Shown in pieces: positions 50,496 to 59,194 of a DNA stretch of 59,517 nt (positions within the stretch are counted from its first letter, which is position 1; each line of letters begins with the position of its first letter). Origin of the DNA: JAGQPD01 sp020426865. Its GTDB lineage: Bacteria > Planctomycetota > Planctomycetia > Pirellulales > Pirellulaceae. The stretch is from assembly GCA_041399065.1 (NCBI GenBank), contig JAWKTN010000017.1:1-59517 (forward strand), given 5' to 3'. Under the pieces are notes generated by a model. The model was not told the origin of the DNA. It worked only from the letters and a program-made list of their open reading frames with translations, and searched no databases. Made by a program: the position numbers and the translations under genes.

Positions 50496-50939
50496 TCGAT
50501 CGTCTGTCGACTCTCGAAACAGTTCGTCGACAAACCGTTTTTTCTGTATAGGCTCATTTTCCTTGATCGTCTGTAGGATATGATCATTGCGATCGTTATG
50601 TTCAAAAGGATCACCGAAAGCAATTCCTGTTGCCACCCGAGTTGCGCCACTGATCAGCAAAGCTTTGAAGGTTGGATGCAATTCTCCCGCCATGAAGAAC
50701 GTCGCTTTGATTTCGGGCGACGTTTCGACGGATTCACCCTGGGCAATCGCGTAAAGTTCTTCCACGACGTCAGGATGTCTCGCGTTTTCCATTTTTAGTG
50801 TGGCCAGTTCGGCCACAGCGATTCTCGCGTCCAATCGCGTGCCGTCTCTGAGCGTCACAATCCACTCGTCATCGGACATCCCTGCCTCCATGCGATGTTG
50901 GTGGTCCCCAAGCCGTTCGCCGCGTTTTCGCTTCCCCAT
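50478..50939 (-). CDS. Hypothetical protein
   Basis: 153 residues. ATG 50939 is preceded by GGGGAG; internal starts at MEAGMSDDEW are also possible. It contains WIVTLRDGTRLDARIAVAEL, and a middle stretch with ATFFMAGELHPTFKALLISG. No family recognised. It overlaps the sigma-factor gene by 18 bases tail to tail. Confidence 0.6.
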   Translation of the reverse strand: MGKRKRGERLGDHQHRMEAGMSDDEWIVTLRDGTRLDARIAVAELATLKMENARHPDVVEELYAIAQGESVETSPEIKATFFMAGELHPTFKALLISGATRVATGIAFGDPFEHNDRNDHILQTIKENEPIQKKRFVDELFRESTDDRLPPRS

Positions 50940-51237
50940 TATCAGCTCCCCACCTCACCGTCAAGCGCGAAAGTGTCACATTACATGCACCGTTGTGTTG
51001 TCATTTGCGGTGTCGCCGAACGGTAAGAACGGCCGGCCGTTTGTGACATATCGCATGCGGCATGTTTCGTCGGTAATTCTCTGTACCAGTCGTGGTTCGG
51101 TTGATTCGCCTGCTACTCGTGGCTCGTCGGATTGTATCGTCGTTTCGTTTTTTTTCTGTTTTTTCGGGACGACGGCCGTTTCGGGATGCACTCCTAAGTT
51201 GAAGCAGCGACTCTTTTGCCGAACACGGAGAATCGTC
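50940..51237. other. Spacer before the nine-gene operon
   Basis: About 300 bp with no supported gene; the operon promoter should be here. A plus-strand frame across it (from 50800) joins the next gene but has non-coding character and is rejected as an extension. Confidence 0.4.
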
Positions 51238-51942
51238 ATGTCACAAGCAGTATCGTATCCTCGACCTTGGGCGAATATCCCGCCATCGGACGAGATTTAC
51301 TCCATTTTAGCACAACACCAACAGCATTCGGACTGGGAGGAAAGTGAAGTTGCGTCAAAACTACTCCAGGACACTTTTGCCGAGTTGCACCGCTGGGCGG
51401 ACCGGTTCGTTTTCGAGTTTAAACTCGAGATTCCCGCGGTGTCGCTTGGGGTGCAGAAGCTGCGAAGGCGAACGCTGGGACATTTCCGGTCATGCAACGG
51501 GTTCGGTCTGAAGCATGAAATCATGCTCGACGCTTGCCACGTCTTTCAAGGGGATCCGCACGAAGTGCTTGGTACACTCCTCCACGAGTTGCTCCACGCA
51601 TGGCAATATATCCATAGCAAGCCAGGAAAACGCAACTATCACAACCGAGAATATCAACGCAAGGCCGAGGACCACGGTCTTCTCGTCAATCGCCGCGGCG
51701 AACAGCAGCTCTATCCCGCCCCGACACCATTTTCGGAATTGCTTGAATCCCACGGCGTGTCGTTTCCTGCCCTACCCGCGATCACCCGTGAGCTTGAGGT
51801 GTCGGTAAAGCCCGGACGCACCAATTCATCGAAACTGAAGCTCTGGGAATGTGGTTGCGGGCAGAAAGCACGTGTCGGCAAGGCCACGTTTTCGGCGCGT
51901 TGCACGATCTGCAACACAGATTTTCAGCAAGTTTGTTTTTGA
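51238..51942 (+). CDS. SprT-like zinc metallopeptidase
   Basis: 234 residues from ATG 51238 with GGAG seven bases upstream. Active-site HELLHAW (116-122), a later NYHNREYQRKAEDHGL third-ligand region, and a C-terminal zinc ribbon (ECGCGQ and CTICNT). SprT/Spartan-like proteases degrade DNA-protein crosslinks; on plasmids they might release covalent relaxase-DNA adducts (inference). First gene of a plus-strand operon to 58198. Confidence 0.9.
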   Translation: MSQAVSYPRPWANIPPSDEIYSILAQHQQHSDWEESEVASKLLQDTFAELHRWADRFVFEFKLEIPAVSLGVQKLRRRTLGHFRSCNGFGLKHEIMLDACHVFQGDPHEVLGTLLHELLHAWQYIHSKPGKRNYHNREYQRKAEDHGLLVNRRGEQQLYPAPTPFSELLESHGVSFPALPAITRELEVSVKPGRTNSSKLKLWECGCGQKARVGKATFSARCTICNTDFQQVCF

Positions 51943-52037
51943 AGTCGTATTCAGTGTGAGATTGCGCAGCGTAGAGACGCGATGTTGCTCGATTGTGGAT
52001 TCCCGAAAGTCAAGAATTGACAGGACCGAAACGTACG

Positions 52038-52841
52038 ATGCAGAACCCAGGCTCCCCCAACTTTGAACCGGCTGTTCCACTATCCTCAATTTCAGCGGAT
52101 GGTCAGTACCAGCTTCGCGAACAAAGAACCAGGATCGACCAGGAGGCATTGAACGCGAGCGTCCTTGAGCATGGCGTCCTGACGCCAGTTCTTTTGCAAG
52201 AAGGCGTCCAAGGCAACTTTGTCCTCATCGACGGCTATGGACGCTTCAACGCAGCGTTTGCAAATAATCTGGAAACCGTTCCTGGATTTATCTTCTCTCA
52301 AGGCCTGTCAGTGCTTGACATCGTCTCGATGGCGATCGCTTCGAATAAGGTACGCAAGAATCTGTCCCTCTTTGAGACATATCAGGGGCTATGGCGGATG
52401 ATGACCGAGGGTCAGTTGACGCTCAGTGAAGCAGCCAAGCGGTGTGGCATGAAACAGGCAGCGGCCGCCAAACTGATGGCCGCGATCCAGAGTAACCCCA
52501 AGGAAGTGATCAACGCCTTTGTACAAAAAAAGGCCAGTGTACGAGGCCTGTACGCGTTGCGGCTTTGCCGGTCGGACGACGAGAAGCGAGGGCTGGCGAA
52601 GAAACTCCTCAGTGGCGAAATGACGGTCTCCCAGCTAGAGGACTTCGTCAACGCGAAGTACGGACGCAAAAAGTCCACACCGGGCGTCCGGTTTGTCGTC
52701 AGCGCAAATACATCCTACGAAGCCGTTCTTGCCGAGCTCGCGCGGATCAAGAAGCGCGTTGTGCAGCTCGAAAGAATGGATGTTGACGTGCGGCTCCTGC
52801 CGGCCCAGATCGCGAAAATGGCAAAGGAGGAAGTCCAATGA
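52038..52841 (+). CDS. ParB/RepB-like DNA-binding protein
   Basis: 267 residues from ATG 52038 (MQNPGSPNFEPAVPLSSISA). The ParB N-terminal-like domain contains RTRIDQEALNASVLEHGVLT and LIDGYGRFNAAFANN (motif related to GxxRxxA); a helix-turn-helix follows (SEAAKRCGMKQAAAAKLMAA). It is not the cognate ParB of parA at 6846. Its tail includes a long helix (AVLAELARIKKRVVQLERMD). The stop overlaps the next start as ATGA. Confidence 0.85.
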   Translation: MQNPGSPNFEPAVPLSSISADGQYQLREQRTRIDQEALNASVLEHGVLTPVLLQEGVQGNFVLIDGYGRFNAAFANNLETVPGFIFSQGLSVLDIVSMAIASNKVRKNLSLFETYQGLWRMMTEGQLTLSEAAKRCGMKQAAAAKLMAAIQSNPKEVINAFVQKKASVRGLYALRLCRSDDEKRGLAKKLLSGEMTVSQLEDFVNAKYGRKKSTPGVRFVVSANTSYEAVLAELARIKKRVVQLERMDVDVRLLPAQIAKMAKEEVQ

Positions 52842-53185
52842 CCGATGCCCTGAGCGAGTTCATGGGAAATGACTTCCCTACTGCGCCGATCGAACCACGC
52901 GCGGTGCCGCATCTATTTGTTGACTTTATAACTCCCCATCGCAGCCACGCATTCGCCTATGCGCACCTCTATTCCGTGACGTATGACGGCGACATCGAAC
53001 TGGAATTCTCGGAGCACCGCATTCGTCTGGAAGGCCAGCAGCTCGACGTGCTGTACCGCGGATTTCAACAACACTTGGTGTCGCGCGTCGTCGAGGTTGA
53101 CGACCTGCACGCCCAAGCCGCAAGCATTACGCGCTACGTGTCTCAGATCACCGTCAGCGGCCGTTTGGAGGCGAACCATGCGTAA
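52838..53185 (+). CDS. Small operon protein of unknown function
   Basis: 115 residues, ATGA overlap with the ParB-like gene and eight-base overlap with the next. Strands such as YSVTYDGDIELEFSEHRIRL and a helix (LYRGFQQHLVSRVVEV) suggest a compact alpha/beta domain. No family recognised; the coupling implies a partner of the ParB-like protein or the ATPase. Confidence 0.75.
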   Translation: MTDALSEFMGNDFPTAPIEPRAVPHLFVDFITPHRSHAFAYAHLYSVTYDGDIELEFSEHRIRLEGQQLDVLYRGFQQHLVSRVVEVDDLHAQAASITRYVSQITVSGRLEANHA

Positions 53186-54515
53186 TGCGCTGTTCAGCTT
53201 ACGTGAGGCCTACCAGCATATCCTCGCTTGCGGTCGGCCGGGAGCGGGCAAAACGTCGTTCTTAACGCCAATCCAGCGCCAGCTGCTGTCCCAGGGGGCG
53301 TTTTGCCTGCATTGCTGTGTCAAACCAAACGAGGCTTGGCGGGCCGAGCAATTGCTAGCATCGACCAGAAAGGTGGCAAAACGTTTTTCCCCAGAGTCTG
53401 GATACATTTTTAACCCACTGACGTTCGAGCTAGGGCGCAAAGGTGGCAGTGCAAGGTCGTTAGCGGCGTTCCATACCGATCTGAACGAGGTGATTACTCG
53501 CTCGGACGCCGAACGCAGCGAAAGTTTTTGGAAGTCGGGCGAAGTCGATACGCTCGGTACCGCATTCGATCTCGTGTATTTGGTGAAAGGAGAAAAAGCG
53601 ACCTACCGCGACGCCTTGGATGTCATCATGACATCGCCGCTGGACCTCGCACACGCGAGAAGCGATGCGTTTCGCGGGGGAGCGTGTGGCCAATTCCTGC
53701 GGCAGGCCCTGCAGCAACATCCCGAGAAGGCCCGGCCGCTGGCGGAATTTTTGCTGAAGCGACTGCCCTCTGTCGGCGATAAGGCCCGCGGGGCGTTTGT
53801 CACGCAAGCTGCGACGTCCATTCAGCCCTTCACGATTCCCCCACTCTGCCAAGCGGTAAACGGCGTTTCCAACCTCACGCCCGAGCGGATGCTCGAGGAC
53901 TACACCATACTGGCGTTCGACACCTTGACCTACGGCCCCAACGGCACTGCACTGCAATTGTTAGTGTCGTGGTTTTGCATGGAAGCGTGTTTGCGACGGG
54001 AACATTGGGAGCGACCGTTTCTGCTGGTGCGGGACGAATACCATCAATTGGTCCATTCGCGACGTGATGTCCAGGCGCTAAGCGTGGGCCGGTCGCAGGG
54101 GTTGATTTCGCTTGCCGCGTTCCAAAGCCTACCGGTGCTGGAAGATTCGCTGGGTGCCGGAATTGAGGCACAGACGCAAGCCAAGGCCCTGATGGGGCTC
54201 CATGTCAACAAGATCTGGTGCAATAACAACTGCCACGTCACCAACGAGTACGCGGCACAATCACTAGGGATGGAACGAAAGTTGTTTTTTAGCGGCCAGA
54301 CCCCTTCCAACAATTCGGAACAACTGGCTTGGTGGGACGTATTCGGCGTCGGACAAACCCCGAATACGAGCTTCTCGCAGCAATATCATTTTCGGGTCGA
54401 ACCACAACGGTATTTGGATCTCCGTACCGGTGGTCCTGAGAACGATTTTCTGGTGGACGCCATCGTTCACCGCGGCACCCATGACTATGAGATCGTCACG
54501 TTACGACAGAGGTAA
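53178..54515 (+). CDS. VirD4/TraD-like pump ATPase lacking a membrane anchor
   Basis: 445 residues from ATG 53178; the longer open frame from 52983 is an artefact over the previous gene. Walker A CGRPGAGKTS at ~18-27, Walker B LLVRDEYHQL near 280, with C-terminal motifs like those of T4 coupling ATPases (ISLAAFQSLPVLEDSLG). Typical VirD4/TraD proteins carry N-terminal membrane helices; here none exist. The gene right after encodes a multi-pass protein. Likely pumps or handles DNA at a membrane site, but its relaxase partner is not in this operon. Confidence 0.88.
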   Translation: MRNALFSLREAYQHILACGRPGAGKTSFLTPIQRQLLSQGAFCLHCCVKPNEAWRAEQLLASTRKVAKRFSPESGYIFNPLTFELGRKGGSARSLAAFHTDLNEVITRSDAERSESFWKSGEVDTLGTAFDLVYLVKGEKATYRDALDVIMTSPLDLAHARSDAFRGGACGQFLRQALQQHPEKARPLAEFLLKRLPSVGDKARGAFVTQAATSIQPFTIPPLCQAVNGVSNLTPERMLEDYTILAFDTLTYGPNGTALQLLVSWFCMEACLRREHWERPFLLVRDEYHQLVHSRRDVQALSVGRSQGLISLAAFQSLPVLEDSLGAGIEAQTQAKALMGLHVNKIWCNNNCHVTNEYAAQSLGMERKLFFSGQTPSNNSEQLAWWDVFGVGQTPNTSFSQQYHFRVEPQRYLDLRTGGPENDFLVDAIVHRGTHDYEIVTLRQR

Positions 54516-55102
54516 TGATGCAAAACCACGCCGACACGTTCAAACCACCAGAAAACCAGCCGATGCCGGATGGCAAGCAAGTGTTTCGCACTGCCATCAC
54601 ACTTCTCCACTATGCGATAGGCGCGCTGTCCGTTTTCTGGTCGCTGGTGATTCGCAAGCCGGGGAGCGTTGGCACGAGGGTCCATTGGGTGGACGTGCCG
54701 ATCGCCATGGTTGGCCTGTCGATAGTGCGATTCTCGCCCTACTACCTCGACGCGTGGATGTTTGCCTTGACTATGAATCTCTTGCCCATGCTCTACGTAT
54801 ATCACCTGATCACGACCTTCTGTCAACGGCGCCACGTGCACACGATGTGCGTCGGAGAGCCGTTCTTTCGCGGTGGCGAGAAGTGGGAATGTTTGGCTGG
54901 GCTGGTGACGGCGGCTGCGTTGTATTGGTCAGGCATACGGTCGTACGGGATGTTTGTGGCCGCATCTGCCCTGGCCGTCGTCATTCGCGATTGGGTGATT
55001 TCGGAAAGAGACCGCCAGAAGACGGTTCAGCTGGATGACGCCCTGTGGGAACAGGAATATATGATCGGCAACCTTAAAAAGTACGGAAGGAGTGATGTAT
55101 GA
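54515..55102 (+). CDS. Multi-pass membrane protein of the operon
   Basis: 195 residues; start ATG overlaps the ATPase stop (TAATG), and a second ATG follows at 54518. Four to five membrane segments: about 28-47 (AITLLHYAIGALSVFWSLVI), 57-75, 78-102 and 124-162. A cytoplasmic tail of ~30 charged residues follows. It probably supplies the anchor missing from the ATPase (inference). Confidence 0.85.
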   Translation: MMQNHADTFKPPENQPMPDGKQVFRTAITLLHYAIGALSVFWSLVIRKPGSVGTRVHWVDVPIAMVGLSIVRFSPYYLDAWMFALTMNLLPMLYVYHLITTFCQRRHVHTMCVGEPFFRGGEKWECLAGLVTAAALYWSGIRSYGMFVAASALAVVIRDWVISERDRQKTVQLDDALWEQEYMIGNLKKYGRSDV

Positions 55103-55431
55103 ATGCCACCAAATCGCAGCAATATCAGCAGACCTATAACGAGGCCGTCAAATCGGCCGTGGAGAAAACCGAACCAACTCGCTGGCAGAACTTCAAAAGC
55201 CTTGGTTTCGCGGAGCTATCCGCCTATGGACGGGAAGGCATGGACACGTTGGCACAAGCACTCAAGGCCTTTCCTGACAGCCTCGATTTCGCCCCGCCCG
55301 AGCCCGGCACGTTTGCCGAGCCGCCCATGCAAGAAATATACGCCGATCGCAAGGGGCTGGACCCTATGCAGGCCTTCCAGCGTGACCTTCATGCGCCCGA
55401 GCCTCAGCAGCAGCGCGAGGCGAGCCGATAG
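55099..55431 (+). CDS. Small hydrophilic operon protein
   Basis: 110 residues, ATGA overlap with the preceding gene. Gln- and Lys-rich N-terminal helix (YQQTYNEAVKSAVEKTEPTR) and a Pro-rich C-terminus. No family recognised. Confidence 0.75.
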   Translation: MNATKSQQYQQTYNEAVKSAVEKTEPTRWQNFKSLGFAELSAYGREGMDTLAQALKAFPDSLDFAPPEPGTFAEPPMQEIYADRKGLDPMQAFQRDLHAPEPQQQREASR

Positions 55432-55521
55432 GAGTTGCACGCAATAGAGAGCGATCGGTTGGGCAATTAGTTGAAGAATTGTTGAGGATCATGAACCGTT
55501 TCTTTCTGAGGAGGTACCAAG

Positions 55522-57054
55522 ATGTCCCATGATACAAAGTTCCCGGAAGTCGTTTCCGGATCGGGACGCGTGGAGGAATTCATCTATGGCAGTGGCGTTG
55601 CTTCAACGCTTCAGTCGGCAACGGTCATGTTGAAGTTACTTGGCTTCGTGTCGTTTGGCTTGCAAGCGTGGCCGCTGCTGGTCGTTCTTTTTCTGGCGAG
55701 CGTGGCAGTGATGCGCGGCTGTATTGGGAACGCGCGACAAATGGCCGCGACCCGGACAACGCAACCCTTCGAGTCAGTTGCGTCATTTCCAGAGGCATCG
55801 ATCGCGCGACCGCCGCAAGTCATCCGGTCGAATTCGCTGCCACGACGGTCGCCAATCGATTCGCCAACCGCAGTGGCCACTCGGTCTGCACCAATACACA
55901 TACCAACATCCTCCGTCGTTGACGATCAGGTCATTGCCCAGCGACCGTTGCCACCGACAGCCTCGCCCGCACAGCGCCAGGATCGTCCTCCAGTGGAAAA
56001 CTCCGAGCCGCCACCTGGCGGAGAATTTGGTCCATTTGGCCAACATGCCGTCGGCAACAGTAGTAATGCGCCAGCAGTACAACGCCGTGTTCCGGCAGGC
56101 CCGTTTTATTTTCGCTTCGGTTCCAGCTTCAACAGTTTGGGGGATTCGCCGTTTGGCTTTGGTGGCAATGGTCCGCCCTTTGCCCAAACGCCTCCTTTTG
56201 CCGCATCGCCCGGTACCAACATACTACGCGGCATGGTGGCAGACCCGAATGCAGTCCCCATATTTGAAAACGAAGGGATGTTCGACAGTATTTCAGGTCG
56301 TAAATTTGTCGGCATCTGTCAGATGCCAGGCGAACCCTCAAAACGCGTGCAGCTATCCATCGATCGCGTACGGGACCGCGGGCGAAACATCAACGCCAGG
56401 CTCACGCTACTGGAGGGACGGCGAAAGTCTTTGGCATACACCGGTGTCATTGTCGACAATCCACCGCGATTGACGCTAGCGCCAGTCGGCGATCCGAACG
56501 TCATTCCGCTGTTCTTAACCCAAATGCCTTGGTATAGCAATTCGCCCACCCGAGTCACGCTGTCGATCGATGGGGCCAAATGTCTTTCTGGCGTATCGGT
56601 TTCCGGAGAGACGTTTGAATTGATGCCTGTTGAACATGAGCGGCGACAGGCCGATGAACCAGCCGTTGAGACAGTACTACATCGCATGCAAAAGGGGGAC
56701 ACGCTGGCTTGGCAGATTGTCAGCGAGGAGGACACGAATGATGACCAAGAGCAGGTCTGGACGTTTACGCAGACCTCGGTTGCCCATCGAGGTGATTTTG
56801 TGTGGAAAGTCGCGGAAGGTACCAAGGCGGAAGGCCATTACAGTCTCTCCGCAAACGCACGCCTGACGATCAGTTTGGGGCAAAATGGGCACACGAAATC
56901 GTATGGATGCACGATTGTCGACGAGGGCGATGGAAGCAAGCTCGTTGTGACGGTGCCGAAGGCTCCCGTCGACGGTGAAACAGAGCCGTCAAGTGTTGAA
57001 TTTGAACTGCAGCTGTTAGAGTCCGACGAGGTGGCAGATGACTCGTCGGAGTAA
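55522..57054 (+). CDS. Membrane protein with Pro/Ser-rich linker and repeated beta region
   Basis: 510 residues; GAGGAGG precedes the ATG. An N-terminal membrane region at about 33-66 (LLGFVSFGLQAWPLLVVLFL) is followed by a long Pro/Ser/Arg linker (to ~230) and a C-terminal beta-rich region with two similar sheets (VGICQMPGEPSKRVQLSIDR; MPWYSNSPTRVTLSIDG). The likely role is extracytoplasmic or at the cell envelope. No enzyme motif is visible. It overlaps the next gene by 17 bases. Confidence 0.8.
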   Translation: MSHDTKFPEVVSGSGRVEEFIYGSGVASTLQSATVMLKLLGFVSFGLQAWPLLVVLFLASVAVMRGCIGNARQMAATRTTQPFESVASFPEASIARPPQVIRSNSLPRRSPIDSPTAVATRSAPIHIPTSSVVDDQVIAQRPLPPTASPAQRQDRPPVENSEPPPGGEFGPFGQHAVGNSSNAPAVQRRVPAGPFYFRFGSSFNSLGDSPFGFGGNGPPFAQTPPFAASPGTNILRGMVADPNAVPIFENEGMFDSISGRKFVGICQMPGEPSKRVQLSIDRVRDRGRNINARLTLLEGRRKSLAYTGVIVDNPPRLTLAPVGDPNVIPLFLTQMPWYSNSPTRVTLSIDGAKCLSGVSVSGETFELMPVEHERRQADEPAVETVLHRMQKGDTLAWQIVSEEDTNDDQEQVWTFTQTSVAHRGDFVWKVAEGTKAEGHYSLSANARLTISLGQNGHTKSYGCTIVDEGDGSKLVVTVPKAPVDGETEPSSVEFELQLLESDEVADDSSE

Positions 57055-57895
57055 GCAGCGACGGCTCATGCGCTGGTGGTACTACCTGAGTGCCGACCGT
57101 CGACGCCAAGTTCGTTCATGGTACGTGTCGATAGGAATTAACTGTGGACTGCTGATCATACTTTGCCTGGTGACATTCCAGCTGCCGCACAGGGACGTCC
57201 TTCAATTAACCGCCGTGTTTGGAGAGGAGACGACGCCGGACGCTCCGCCCACGGTCATTCAAGCCCCCTTGGACGAAGAAGAAGAGGAAGTCGAACCGGT
57301 AGACGAGGCAGCGGAGGAAACACTCCCCGAAACAGATGAGGACGAAATGACAGATGTGCCAACCGACGAAGTCGCCCCGGACAGCTCTACGGCAGTCACG
57401 CCGCAAGACCTTGATGAGTTGGACAGTGACGCGGCACGCCTTGCGGAAACGGAACGTCGCGTGAGGGCGGCAGGCGGGAACATTGACGCCCCAATTACAT
57501 GTAGTCTCGGCTTTACGGGAGACGATGACGTGGATTTACACGTGTATTACCAAGGTCTTCACCATCAAAGCGGGTGGAGCGGACGTATCAATGAGTCGAT
57601 CTCGTACCAACGACCGAGGACGACGTGGGGCTTCTTGGACGTTGACGCCAATGCAAAAGGAGTTGAAGTCATCGCCCGGTACCCCTGCGAGAACATTGCC
57701 TTCGCCTATCCGCCACACCGAGCCGCCTACTCGGTCTTCGTCCACCATTTCTATACCCGCGGGCGTCCCGAGCCAACTCCGTACGTCGTTGTTGTGAAAT
57801 GCGGTGACAAGAAAGAGATGTTCTCCGGCGAGATCTTCCCCGGACAACTCATCAAGATTTGCGAGTTCACCTATCAACATACCAACAACTACTAG
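57038..57895 (+). CDS. Single-pass protein with YfaP/DUF2135-like domain
   Basis: 285 residues. Basic N-terminus, one membrane helix near 30-48 (SIGINCGLLIILCLVTFQL), a strongly acidic linker (~75-120; EEEEEVEPVDEAAEE), then a beta domain reading DDDVDLHVYYQG, WGFLDVDANAKGVEV and CENIAFAYPPHRAAYSVFVH, similar to DUF2135/YfaP-like domains (DxDLHV..., ENI..., Y.V.V). The acidic linker suggests calcium or partner binding. Translationally coupled to the gene before it. Confidence 0.82.
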   Translation: MTRRSKQRRLMRWWYYLSADRRRQVRSWYVSIGINCGLLIILCLVTFQLPHRDVLQLTAVFGEETTPDAPPTVIQAPLDEEEEEVEPVDEAAEETLPETDEDEMTDVPTDEVAPDSSTAVTPQDLDELDSDAARLAETERRVRAAGGNIDAPITCSLGFTGDDDVDLHVYYQGLHHQSGWSGRINESISYQRPRTTWGFLDVDANAKGVEVIARYPCENIAFAYPPHRAAYSVFVHHFYTRGRPEPTPYVVVVKCGDKKEMFSGEIFPGQLIKICEFTYQHTNNY

Positions 57896-57949
57896 AAGTC
57901 GCGTTGAAGAAAAACCACTTTCATTATTTCCACAGGAAAGGAGCACGAT

Positions 57950-58198
57950 ATGTCAAAGCCACTGGCCCAACAAATACGAAAAGAAGTCGTTGAGCTGCTC
58001 GACGGCTACTTCAAGCAATTGGAGTCACGCCTGAAACCAAAATCGCAGTCGCCCACCGGACAAAGCAGCGCTGAAGCAGCCACGAAAAGCGAGGTCAAAA
58101 AAGAACGCTCGGAAGTGTCGCGCGAACCAACCGGCGATCCGGAGCTACACAGCTTTCTCACGTCTTTGCCACAAAGTGAAAGATGGCGGGACACTTGA
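57950..58198 (+). CDS. Small hydrophilic protein, last gene of the operon
   Basis: 82 residues; AAAGGAG before the ATG. One helix (ELLDGYFKQLESRLKPK) and a Lys/Glu/Ser-rich linker, ending SFLTSLPQSERWRDT. No family recognised; a terminator-like palindrome follows 18 bases after the stop. Confidence 0.75.
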   Translation: MSKPLAQQIRKEVVELLDGYFKQLESRLKPKSQSPTGQSSAEAATKSEVKKERSEVSREPTGDPELHSFLTSLPQSERWRDT

Positions 58199-58215
58199 TG
58201 CGGAAGCGGAAGACG

Positions 58216-58234
58216 AGTTGTCTTGAAGACAACT
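58216..58234 (+). terminator. Candidate terminator of the operon
   Basis: Arms AGTTGTCTT and AAGACAACT around a central G, perfect over nine pairs, then TTCTTTG. It is 18 bases after the last gene. The short loop makes intrinsic termination uncertain. Confidence 0.55.
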
Positions 58235-58541
58235 TCTTTGTCGATGGATCGCTTTGCGATGTGACGGTGGCATGCCGGTGTCATTGCGTAGGTCATTGAA
58301 AGCAGTTTTCCGTCGCCTGGCGAAAACTTGGGATTATTGAGGGAAACGTGCTTGCCGATCGGACGGTTGTTTCGTTGTAACCTTTCTGGGGCTCACGCGC
58401 GTTGTCAGCCGCAGGTGTGTCCGCCGAAACACTAACACGACGTCTTTTGGGAAGTGAAGGCAAGGTGCTGCACCAATTCGCGATAACAGCCCATTGCACC
58501 CCCACACAATCTCCGGTTTCCGGGGGGCAAGGAAGGGAGCT
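58235..58541. other. Gene-free stretch
   Basis: About 307 bp with no supported gene; a possible promoter for the genes at the right end is not obvious. Confidence 0.4.
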
Positions 58542-58664
58542 ATGTTTTACTTCGTGTGCAACGATGGTGCCGAGTAGTACGACAAATTGCCAGTGAGCCG
58601 ATGTCCGCGATGTGGACACCAATGTGTATCCACGATCAGGATGCATCCGCCCTGGCTCAAATGA
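58542..58664 (+). pseudogene. Zinc-ribbon micro-ORF with in-frame amber codon
   Basis: ATG 58542 follows GGAAGGGAG. The frame reads MFYFVCNDGAE, TAG (58575-58577), YDKLPVSRCPRCGHQC, then STIRMHPPWLK and TGA at 58662. Cysteines in the pattern C(6) and CPRCGHQC give a zinc-ribbon layout that spans the TAG. It looks like one 40-residue protein with a nonsense mutation, or a readthrough product. Confidence 0.6.
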
Positions 58665-58780
58665 GATGGTTTCCAATCGAAAATGCTGTTCCTTGTCAGG
58701 GTTGACAAGGCCCCTACTTGCGCATTCGTGCACTCCGGGATGGTGACGCATCGACTACGCTTTCCGGGAACGTCACCAGA

Positions 58781-59068
58781 ATGATCGATGCGGCAACTGA
58801 GAACTTAATTACAATCGCCCAAGCACGGCACGAATTCCCGCACGAACCGTCAACGGCGACCATCTGGAGGTGGATGCTCAAGGGCGTTCGTGGAACAGTG
58901 CTGGAATCCATTCGAGTTGGAGGTCGTCGCTTCACGAGCAAAGAGGCCTGTCACCGCTTCATTCACGGCAAGTCAGGAACCCCGAAAGGCAGAAAGATAG
59001 ACCTCGGCAGCGTGCAGAGTGCCGCCGCAAACCATGCGAAGAAGATCTTGGACCATTTCGGGGTGTAA
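58781..59068 (+). CDS. DUF1580 protein
   Basis: 95 residues from ATG 58781 (MIDAATENLITIAQARHEFP). The motif TATIWRWMLKGVRGTVLESI, then VGGRRFTSKEACHRF, is that of DUF1580, an MerR-like helix-turn-helix family typical of planctomycetes and likely DNA-binding. An upstream frame start at 58718 is less likely. It supports planctomycete origin and may be part of a mobile-element regulator set. Confidence 0.85.
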   Translation: MIDAATENLITIAQARHEFPHEPSTATIWRWMLKGVRGTVLESIRVGGRRFTSKEACHRFIHGKSGTPKGRKIDLGSVQSAAANHAKKILDHFGV

Positions 59069-59194
59069 GTGTACGGAATCGCGTTCCGCTCCGCCTCCTC
59101 CGCAAAGGGAATTGAGCATGCCACACAAACTGTCGAATCTATAGTACGCCATTGTGGTCGCGCCGAGACTACGTTCGAAGCGTCATCCAAAAAA

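Noticed and set aside
50800..51237. N-terminal extension of the SprT-like gene
   Set aside because: Low-complexity, opposite to the gene at 50478-50939, while ATG 51238 has its own GGAG.
52983..53177. N-terminal extension of the VirD4-like ATPase
   Set aside because: It lies out of frame over the 115-residue gene and is Ser/Thr/Cys/Arg-rich shadow sequence; the real start is ATG 53178 with correct overlap logic.
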